Positions 57,627-64,000 of a stretch of 64,000 bases of DNA are shown here, one piece after another. Source of the stretch: Prolixibacteraceae bacterium (lineage in GTDB: Bacteria > Bacteroidota > Bacteroidia > Bacteroidales > Prolixibacteraceae); NCBI GenBank assembly GCA_030602265.1, contig JAUWAB010000013.1:1-64000 (forward strand), in the 5' to 3' direction. How positions within the stretch are numbered: the stretch's first letter is position 1; each line of letters opens with the position of its first letter. The translations under genes were made by a program, and so were the position numbers. Below the pieces are notes generated by a model. That model was not told the DNA's origin and ran no database searches. It worked only from the letters and a program-made list of their open reading frames with translations.

Positions 57627-58553
57627 ATGTCGATTAATTCATTAAAAATTACCATTGTAGTACTGCTGGTTTCTTTTGCAGGGCTGAGAATGGTTTCCGG
57701 TCAGAGCGCCCTTGATCTCCGGATCAATGAGGTTCTGGTGGAAAACAATTCCAACTATGTGGATGACTTCGGTGAACATAGTCCCTGGATTGAAATTTTC
57801 AACAGTGCTTACAATTCGGTGGATATAGGCGGACTGTATCTTACCGACGATTTATCCAACCCGACGAAGTACCGGATCGCACGTGGTCAGCAGATTACCC
57901 TGATACCACCGAGGAGTTATCTGGTGTTCTGGGCGAATAATCAGCCTTCACATGGGATCCGCCACCTGAATTTTGTTCTTCAGGAAGGCAAAACCATTGC
58001 CCTGTACGATGCCAATGGCCGTACCCTGATTGATTCGGTAACCATTCCTTATTCCATGCAGCCCGACATTACCTACGGAAGAAAGGTCGACGGCGGAGAT
58101 GTTTGGGTCAATCTGGCGAAATCAACCCCCGGAGCCAATAACGATACAGAATTTCATCCCCTGGCCGCTGATAAGTTTCTTGAAGTGGATCCTTCAGGTT
58201 CAGGGATGGCTTTTGTAGCCATGACCGTTGTTTTTACAGCACTGGCCATCCTGTTCGTATTCTTTAAGAACCTGAGCCGTGTCCTGAAAATGGATATGAG
58301 TAAGCAGAGAATTGCCAGGACGCTTGCGAAAGCACGGTTGGGACGTGATACGGAAGGGGCTGTTGACAAGCCGGAGACTGAGGAAGAATTCAATGTTTCC
58401 GGTGAGGTTAATGCGGCTATTGCCATGACTCTCTATCTTTATTCCGCCGAACTGCATGACGCAGAAAATACCGTACTGACGATCAACAAAGTCTCCCGGA
58501 CCTATTCCCCCTGGAGTTCAAAAATTTATGGTTTAAGGAAATCACCTAATTAA
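57627..58553 (+). CDS. Decarboxylase gamma subunit (OadG-like) with N-terminal lamin-tail domain
   Basis: A 308-residue protein of three parts: signal peptide (1-26), lamin-tail domain (about 28-170; LRINEVLVENNSNYVDDFGE, WIEIFNSAYNSVDIGGLYLT, STPGANN), then a membrane helix (193-214; MAFVAMTVVFTALAILFVFF) and a cytosolic tail with NAAIAMTLYLYSAELHDAE, which is the OadG-type C-terminus seen in Bacteroidota. It lies between mmdA and the biotin carrier gene, where the gamma subunit belongs. Gamma subunits assemble the Na+ pump. The lamin-tail part should face the periplasm; its function there is unknown. Confidence 0.85.
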   Translation: MSINSLKITIVVLLVSFAGLRMVSGQSALDLRINEVLVENNSNYVDDFGEHSPWIEIFNSAYNSVDIGGLYLTDDLSNPTKYRIARGQQITLIPPRSYLVFWANNQPSHGIRHLNFVLQEGKTIALYDANGRTLIDSVTIPYSMQPDITYGRKVDGGDVWVNLAKSTPGANNDTEFHPLAADKFLEVDPSGSGMAFVAMTVVFTALAILFVFFKNLSRVLKMDMSKQRIARTLAKARLGRDTEGAVDKPETEEEFNVSGEVNAAIAMTLYLYSAELHDAENTVLTINKVSRTYSPWSSKIYGLRKSPN

Positions 58554-58562
58554 TATACAAAA

Positions 58563-59006
58563 ATGAAACGTTTTAAATTTACCATAAACGGTAACAAATA
58601 TGAAACAGAAGTTATTCATATTGAGGATAATGTTGCCGAAATTGAAGTCAACGGGACCAAGTATTACGTTGAGGTAAACCGTGACATCAAACCGACCAAA
58701 ACCCCCAAGCTGGTCCGTGCCAATGCCGTACCTTCTACAGATGCCCATCCGTCGGTTGCCAAAACCAGCAACCCCAGCGCTCCCAAAGGAGCAGGTGCCG
58801 TTAAGTCGCCGCTGCCTGGTGTGATTCTGGAAATGCTTGTCAGGGAAGGTGACCAGGTAAAGATGGGTCAGCGCCTGCTAGTACTTGAAGCGATGAAAAT
58901 GGAAAATAACATTGAGGCCGACAAAGCCGGAACCGTTACATCCATTCTGAAGCACAAAGGGGACTCTGTGATGGAAGGTGATGTCCTAATCATGATAGGA
59001 GATTAA
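58563..59006 (+). CDS. mmdC: Biotin carrier subunit of methylmalonyl-CoA decarboxylase
   Basis: A 147-residue biotinyl protein. A short N-terminal beta part (1-45) is followed by a Pro/Ala linker (about 55-78) and the biotinyl domain, with the lysine for biotin at 112 in LVLEAMKMENNIEAD. It shuttles carboxybiotin from MmdA to the membrane beta subunit. Nine bases separate it from the gamma gene and four from the beta gene. Confidence 0.96.
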   Translation: MKRFKFTINGNKYETEVIHIEDNVAEIEVNGTKYYVEVNRDIKPTKTPKLVRANAVPSTDAHPSVAKTSNPSAPKGAGAVKSPLPGVILEMLVREGDQVKMGQRLLVLEAMKMENNIEADKAGTVTSILKHKGDSVMEGDVLIMIGD

Positions 59007-59010
59007 TGCA

Positions 59011-60174
59011 ATGGGTGGATCCGGAAGTTTCTTTAGTTTTGTTGTCGAACAGATCACTCAGTTCCTGTCTTATACGGCTTTTGCCAACCTGACATCGGGG
59101 CACCTGATCATGATTGTGATCGGGTTGATCTTTATTTATCTGGCCATTGCCAAGGAATATGAGCCTATGTTGCTCGTACCCATCGGTTTTGGTATCCTGA
59201 TCGGGAATATTGCATTTACCCCGGGCTTAAAACTGGGTATTTATGAAACAGGCAGTGTTCTCAATTACCTCTATTTCGGTGTGATGCAGGGGCTATATCC
59301 CCCGCTGATCTTTTTGGGTATCGGAGCGATGACCGATTTCTCGGCTTTGATCTCCAATCCTAAGCTGATCCTTATCGGTGCTGCTGCCCAGTTTGGGATC
59401 TTTGGCGCCTACGCCATTGCCCTTGCATTGGGTTTCTCTCCTGCCGAAGCCGGTGCTATCGGTATTATCGGTGGTGCCGACGGCCCAACCGCAATCTTCC
59501 TATCATCGAAACTGGCTCCCGACCTGATGGGCGCCATTGCCATATCGGCCTATTCCTACATGGCACTGGTACCGGTGATTCAGCCTCCTATCATGAAGCT
59601 GCTTACTTCAAAGAAGGAAAGGGTTATCCGTATGAAACCCCCGCGTGCGGTTTCCAAACAGGAGAAAATTTTCTTCCCGATCGCCGGACTGCTTCTTACC
59701 ACTTTTCTGGTTCCCAGTGGTTTGCCGTTATTAGGTATGCTCTTCTTCGGGAACCTTCTGAAAGAGAGTGGTGTTACCAAACGTCTGGCCGATACTGCCA
59801 AGGGATCACTCATTGATATTGTGACCATCCTGCTTGGTCTTACCGTCGGTGCTTCAACCCAGGCTACCACTTTCCTGACTCCGCAGTCGGTGAAGATTTT
59901 CCTTCTGGGAGCATTTTCGTTTGTCATTGCCACCACGGCAGGGGTACTTTTCGTGAAATTCTTTAACCTCTTCCTGAAAGAAGGAAACAAGATCAATCCA
60001 TTGATCGGGAACTCCGGAGTTTCGGCAGTGCCCGACAGTGCCAGGGTTTCACAGGTTGTGGGCTTGCAGTATGACAGGACCAACTACCTGCTGATGCATG
60101 CCATGGGGCCCAATGTGGCCGGTGTTATCGGAAGTGCCGTAGCTGCCGGTATTTTGCTCAGCTTCCTTTCATAG
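59011..60174 (+). CDS. mmdB: Na+-translocating decarboxylase beta subunit
   Basis: A 387-residue membrane protein of the OadB/MmdB/GcdB family. The conserved GAIGIIGGADGPTAIFLSSKL, containing the Asp required for Na+ binding, and SAYSYMALVPVIQPPIMKLL are intact, as is the C-terminal HAMGPNVAGVIGSAVAAG. It decarboxylates carboxybiotin and exports Na+, so propionyl-CoA formation conserves energy. Length fits bacterial decarboxylases. The operon ends at a long-loop terminator. Confidence 0.96.
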   Translation: MGGSGSFFSFVVEQITQFLSYTAFANLTSGHLIMIVIGLIFIYLAIAKEYEPMLLVPIGFGILIGNIAFTPGLKLGIYETGSVLNYLYFGVMQGLYPPLIFLGIGAMTDFSALISNPKLILIGAAAQFGIFGAYAIALALGFSPAEAGAIGIIGGADGPTAIFLSSKLAPDLMGAIAISAYSYMALVPVIQPPIMKLLTSKKERVIRMKPPRAVSKQEKIFFPIAGLLLTTFLVPSGLPLLGMLFFGNLLKESGVTKRLADTAKGSLIDIVTILLGLTVGASTQATTFLTPQSVKIFLLGAFSFVIATTAGVLFVKFFNLFLKEGNKINPLIGNSGVSAVPDSARVSQVVGLQYDRTNYLLMHAMGPNVAGVIGSAVAAGILLSFLS

Positions 60175-60196
60175 GCGGCTGGTAGTTCATATACAG

Positions 60197-60260
60197 ATTA
60201 TCCGGAATCTGATCCGGGCATTCTTAACAGATGCTCTGGTTGGTTCCGGATAATTTTTTT
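60197..60260 (+). terminator. Long-loop terminator of the decarboxylase operon
   Basis: ATTATCCGGA (60197-60206) and TCCGGATAAT (60245-60254) form a perfect 10-bp stem over a 38-nt loop, followed by seven T. A smaller GCAT/ATGC stem can form within the loop. The T-run touches the stop codon of the opposing gene. Confidence 0.65.
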
Positions 60261-63200
60261 ATTTCTCCACCTGATTAATTTTGAATACATCGGCATAAAT
60301 AAGCCGGTCGGTTTCTTCTCCCTGCTGCAACCGGTCATTGTAGGCATTGTCAATCTGGTCGCCCTGCGTCTTTACCGGACCTCGTTCAAATTCTTCTATG
60401 ATTACATTAAACGGGGCGGTTTTATATTCCCTCGGGAGCCTGAATTCCATGGAGATCAGGTATCTGTTGTTGGTGATATTCCTTTGGGTAATATAGGTCT
60501 CAACACCTTCGTCGGCCAGCTTTTTCTCCGTATTCCCGTCATCCACCACCCCATAAATAGGCTGCACCTTACGACTGTCGATAAACGAGATGCGCAGCAT
60601 CGACCGGTTGCCGTACCTGGCAATCCGTTCGTTATAGACGGTTCCTTCAACGGTAACGGTAAATCTTGAATTGACATCCTCCCGGTTGAAAACCAGGGTA
60701 GCCTGTCTTTCCGGGACCAACTGTATAAAGGTCGAATGAACTACTGACGACAGGCAGACATCCTCTTTCTCTTTTTTGACTGAATAGGGCTGGTACCTTG
60801 CCAATGCCAGCCTGACAAACGGAAAATACATCGATCGGGGATCTATGGCCAGATCACAGAACCATTGCTGCCTCTTTTCATCAAAATAAACGGGGTAGGC
60901 GGCGATATTGGCCCGTGCATTGCTAACTCCCGGATACTGCAGGTTTTCATCGAATACCGGATTCATCCTGAAATCACTGAATCCCGGAGAAGGATTATCC
61001 GGCGGGACGGAATAGAGAATGGGATCCATGGCCCAATGGGTGTAATGGTCAGTGTATGAGGGAGATTGCCCTATCATGGTTATCATTCCCTTCGCCGGTG
61101 GAGGTGGCAGAATGACCGCTAACATCTCATCCTGGCCCGAAGAAAACCACGGGCGTTTCAGATACACACGCAGTCCTCCGCCCATTCTGCGGTGGCGTGC
61201 GGCATCTGCCGTGTTGGTTTTTCTCCATTCAAAAGTGGGAATGACATAGTCAATTTCGGGCAGTGCCGGTCGGGCAGAACTCAGAATATTCACCTTTTCC
61301 CACCAGACACTCTCCCGAACCGTTGATAAACCTGCATTTTTCTTCAGGATTTTTTCAAAATATTCACGGTAGCGTGAGGATGCTATCAACTGATAGTCTA
61401 CCCACCGGTGTCTGGTATCCCCGAATTTATGTATCAGGGGTTTCTGACGAAGGTTAATCACCTTGAGAAAACTGAATTTGTTTTCCTCGAGGTCGAACCT
61501 GACCCGGTTTACCAGCGTTTTGGGCGCTGTGTTCCTGGATTGGACCATTCTGGCATATCCGGAACTCTGAGACTGATAGAGTCCGTTAACTTTACGGGCT
61601 TCGGGTTGAGGTTCACGTTCAAACTCTGTTTGCGTGCGCAGTTGAAACCGCTGTACCGGAATGGCTTCAATTTTTAAAGGCCCCTTAAGCTGGGTATGCG
61701 CCGGAATCAGCTTGGGTTCAGGTATGGTCCCGAAAGTAAGGATTTCGTCGTTGTAGCTGACATCGACATCGGGAACGGTATTCCTTCCCTGGCGAGTATA
61801 ATCGATTTCCACGGAAATGCCATCATCCAGCGGTTCCGTCCATTTGGCCTGAAATTCTGCCTTGATGGTGCTTTCCCCATGTACCTTAAATCGGGTATGC
61901 AGATTGACGAATGTCTCGTTAAAATCTCTTTCGGGTATAATATTCCTGATTTCCGGAATTTCTACCGGTTGCTGGACCGCATGGACCAGTTCGAATTCCC
62001 TGGGCGGAGAGATCATCCAGTGTTGCCCCGATTTAACAGTCCTTTCCAATTCAGACTGATTGGCATTTTTCAGTTCAGTAATCATTTGCCAGATGGCTGA
62101 AAGCTTTTTAAAGTCTTCTTCCCTCCAGAAGGTGCTGTATTTTATCCTGGTCCGGAACCCTTTCGGCAGATAAACCGTCAGGATCCGGTCGCTGCCGTTC
62201 CAGCGCATGTCTGGTTCTCCTTCTTCTAACCTGAGTCGAAGGGGCTGAGCCTTATACCATTCGGCAGGAATGGGATCATTGGTCTGATCGGGAGTAACTT
62301 CCCGGTTATGGAAGAAACTGAACATCTTAGGTTTGAAATCCTGTGTGTGGCTGTGGTTGTATCCTTCGGAAACAAAGAAGGCCACTCCGGCTGCCATGGG
62401 ATCCGGCAGGTATATGATTTCTACCTCCGAAGGCTGATAGATTTTTTCTTCCGTCTTTTCCGGACGTTTGTACAGTCCTTCATGACTGGTAATCAGATTA
62501 TAAATGGTCTGGGCTGCTTCCGGGTTACTGGTGAATGCGTTTTCAAACATGCCGTGCGTTTCAGCCATTTGCTGGCTGTTTTTCGGGGGCAGCAGAAAAC
62601 GCTGGGCATAATCCGGATAGGTTTTATCGGTCGGATAGGCTTGCTCATAATCTTTGGCAGAGCGGTCGAAGTTGCTGCGAATCACCAGGCTCTCCAGAAA
62701 TTCACCATCGCGGAGGGGATTTCCGGCCAATACGATGGGAGATGCCAGGGGTTCATAGCGCATGTAACGGATGTTGGTTCGTACAGTATCTCCGGAAGAT
62801 TCAGGCTGATGGGAGAGGGGAACACTGTTTCCCGCCAGGTCCACAGTGCGCACCCTGATCCGGTAGTTTCTTCCGAAACGGAGCCTGGGCAAAGTTCCGG
62901 GTACAATTTTCGACTGCACATTCAGTTTAAAATCGAGTGTCGGATCGAAGGCGTATTTCTTCAATTCAGCTGTTTTCGACTTGTTGACAAAATCGCGCTT
63001 CTGACCTGCAGGCGCAGGATCATCATCTGCCTCATTAATCGCATATCCGGGTCTTCTCACCGACAGGCTCCATCCCTCCCAGCGGGCCAGGGTTTCAGGA
63101 ATAAATACCTCATCACCGCCATCGGCACTTTCTGTAACGGCCAGTTCGATGTAACCTTCATCCGTTTCATTTTCATTCACCTCATTCGGGGTGTTCTTCT

Positions 63201-64000
63201 CGTCATACCAGGTATACCGGTTAGCCCGCTGGTGCAGCGAGTACCATTTCTCCGGAGCATCCTCGTAGGCAATGTCCATGCGGTAACCCTGGACAATATC
63301 ATCCGAATAGAGCGTCTCCTTTGGAACTATCAGTTGGATGGGCACCGCAACCGGCCTGATGTTCAGGTTACGGACCGGGGTCGCCGTTCTGAGTACCGCT
63401 CCTGAGCGTAAGGTAGCCTGTTGTTCAGTAGTTTTTATTTCAGGTGTTCTTATGGATGCCTGTGACAGGTCTAACAGGCGTGGCTGTAGTTTTACGGCAG
63501 CATCAAATCGGTTAAACAGATGCTCAGCCATTCCGTTTCTGACAATCCCGATACCGGCGGAACGCATGGCAGGGAGTCCTTCTTCCTCGGGTGGTTCCGG
63601 TTCTGCTGTTGGCTTCAGCTGCAGGTTCCGGCTTACCATCACTTCTGACCGTACCTGGTAGAACCTCGCAATTTCACGCGTCTTGGCTTCGGCCATATTA
63701 TTGGCTTTGATGGCGGTACCGTCGGCATCCACCTGAATGACCGTAAATCCGGGTGTGTTGATTTTTACAAATCCCTGCCTGAACAGCGATTCATTCCTGT
63801 CGGCGACGTAAAATCCACGGCTGGTCAGCTGGTATGCCGTTGGAGGTGTGGAGACTTTGGTTTGGTTTTCTCCGAAAGTAAGGTTTTCATAAGCAAAAGT
63901 GATAATGCTGTTGACAGGTACATTCTCCGGTACAGGAACCATGAAATCCAGAATAAAACCAAACCTTCGCATAATCTGAGGATATCCGGATGCCACTGCC
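60259..64000 (-). CDS. Very large protein of unknown function, 5' part off the window
   Basis: At least 1246 residues in one open frame that still reads through the right edge; a GTG at 63996 is not accepted as start. No family is recognised with confidence. Composition is beta-rich with many Tyr/Arg/Pro, and one stretch (YRIRVRTVDLAGNSVPLSHQ) looks like the end of an Ig/fibronectin-type or similar beta sandwich. No transmembrane helix or cofactor motif is visible, and signal status cannot be judged. Hydrophilic linkers (PTAEPEPPEEEG) separate several parts. It is convergent with the decarboxylase operon. Confidence 0.75.
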   Translation of the reverse strand, partial: AVASGYPQIMRRFGFILDFMVPVPENVPVNSIITFAYENLTFGENQTKVSTPPTAYQLTSRGFYVADRNESLFRQGFVKINTPGFTVIQVDADGTAIKANNMAEAKTREIARFYQVRSEVMVSRNLQLKPTAEPEPPEEEGLPAMRSAGIGIVRNGMAEHLFNRFDAAVKLQPRLLDLSQASIRTPEIKTTEQQATLRSGAVLRTATPVRNLNIRPVAVPIQLIVPKETLYSDDIVQGYRMDIAYEDAPEKWYSLHQRANRYTWYDEKNTPNEVNENETDEGYIELAVTESADGGDEVFIPETLARWEGWSLSVRRPGYAINEADDDPAPAGQKRDFVNKSKTAELKKYAFDPTLDFKLNVQSKIVPGTLPRLRFGRNYRIRVRTVDLAGNSVPLSHQPESSGDTVRTNIRYMRYEPLASPIVLAGNPLRDGEFLESLVIRSNFDRSAKDYEQAYPTDKTYPDYAQRFLLPPKNSQQMAETHGMFENAFTSNPEAAQTIYNLITSHEGLYKRPEKTEEKIYQPSEVEIIYLPDPMAAGVAFFVSEGYNHSHTQDFKPKMFSFFHNREVTPDQTNDPIPAEWYKAQPLRLRLEEGEPDMRWNGSDRILTVYLPKGFRTRIKYSTFWREEDFKKLSAIWQMITELKNANQSELERTVKSGQHWMISPPREFELVHAVQQPVEIPEIRNIIPERDFNETFVNLHTRFKVHGESTIKAEFQAKWTEPLDDGISVEIDYTRQGRNTVPDVDVSYNDEILTFGTIPEPKLIPAHTQLKGPLKIEAIPVQRFQLRTQTEFEREPQPEARKVNGLYQSQSSGYARMVQSRNTAPKTLVNRVRFDLEENKFSFLKVINLRQKPLIHKFGDTRHRWVDYQLIASSRYREYFEKILKKNAGLSTVRESVWWEKVNILSSARPALPEIDYVIPTFEWRKTNTADAARHRRMGGGLRVYLKRPWFSSGQDEMLAVILPPPPAKGMITMIGQSPSYTDHYTHWAMDPILYSVPPDNPSPGFSDFRMNPVFDENLQYPGVSNARANIAAYPVYFDEKRQQWFCDLAIDPRSMYFPFVRLALARYQPYSVKKEKEDVCLSSVVHSTFIQLVPERQATLVFNREDVNSRFTVTVEGTVYNERIARYGNRSMLRISFIDSRKVQPIYGVVDDGNTEKKLADEGVETYITQRNITNNRYLISMEFRLPREYKTAPFNVIIEEFERGPVKTQGDQIDNAYNDRLQQGEETDRLIYADVFKINQVEK

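Noticed and set aside
62308-63405. Long plus-strand open frame (365 codons) opposite the giant gene
   Set aside because: Antisense to a frame of more than 1200 codons; composition is that of a reverse-complement shadow with no recognisable domain.
1-64000. Insertion sequences, integrases, prophage genes, CRISPR arrays or rRNA genes
   Set aside because: No transposase or integrase motif, direct-repeat array or rRNA segment was recognised anywhere on either strand.

Overview
The window reads as a chromosomal segment of a Bacteroidota bacterium, most like Bacteroidales and relatives. The evidence is: promoters with TAnnTTTG -7 boxes, including one full TTTG-N19-TACTTTTG upstream of a tRNA gene; a complete alternative complex III operon; a PPi-dependent phosphofructokinase; a Na+-pumping methylmalonyl-CoA decarboxylase operon; M64 peptidase, DUF4159 and DUF3127 genes; and several lipoprotein and barrel signals. 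No insertion sequences, phage genes, CRISPR arrays or rRNA genes were seen, and coding density is high on both strands. Assignments come from reading motifs by eye, without database searches.

Layout. 1-3.3 kb: the 3' part of a response-regulator gene, then an opposing PAS/GAF histidine kinase. 3.5-7.7 kb: a 998-residue protein with a deviant P-loop, followed by an MscS channel. 7.7-15.5 kb (minus): actABCDEF, a quinol:cytochrome c oxidoreductase, with no terminal oxidase next to it. 15.7-19.8 kb (minus): AI-2E-family permease, an asparagine-synthase-like protein without the N-terminal Cys, and a polysaccharide flippase. 19.9-25.5 kb: AlkD-like HEAT protein, MtaB-type methylthiotransferase, DUF4159, pterin dehydratase, aguA-aguB (agmatine to putrescine) and a small barrel. 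25.5-30.2 kb: M64 peptidase, a second MscS protein, two tandem Lrp/AsnC regulators and a TrmH/RlmB methyltransferase. 30.2-34.1 kb (minus): ABC-F ATPase and an SLC13-type transporter with two RCK_C domains.

34.3-41.8 kb: tRNA-Lys(UUU) with its own promoter and terminator, an MBOAT acyltransferase with an SGNH-like partner, cysD, a cysN fused to a degenerate APS-kinase domain, and pfp. 41.9-53.6 kb: an envelope protein of unknown role, ruvX-def-comEC, trkA-trkH, a Sua5/YrdC protein, MnmD-like methyltransferase, FKBP lipoprotein, DUF3127, YaaA and RlmD. 53.6-54.2 kb: a gene-poor interval with a nested stem-loop and terminator that may be a small RNA. 54.2-60.2 kb: CoA-transferase, methylmalonyl-CoA epimerase and the decarboxylase subunits alpha, gamma (fused to a lamin-tail domain), biotin carrier and beta, ending in a long-loop terminator. 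60.3-64 kb (minus): most of a very large protein of unknown function.

How the genes work together. The 54-60 kb block would interconvert succinyl/methylmalonyl/propionyl-CoA and couple decarboxylation to Na+ export, as in propionate-forming fermenters. ACIII would oxidise quinol and reduce a c-type cytochrome, so the host combines fermentative energy conservation with a respiratory complex. The SLC13-type transporter, CysD and CysN form a plausible sulfate uptake and activation set. The best candidates for something undescribed are the deviant-P-loop/MscS pair, the 53.85-53.99 kb RNA-like element, the lamin-tail decarboxylase subunit, the degenerate APS-kinase domain and the giant protein at the right edge.
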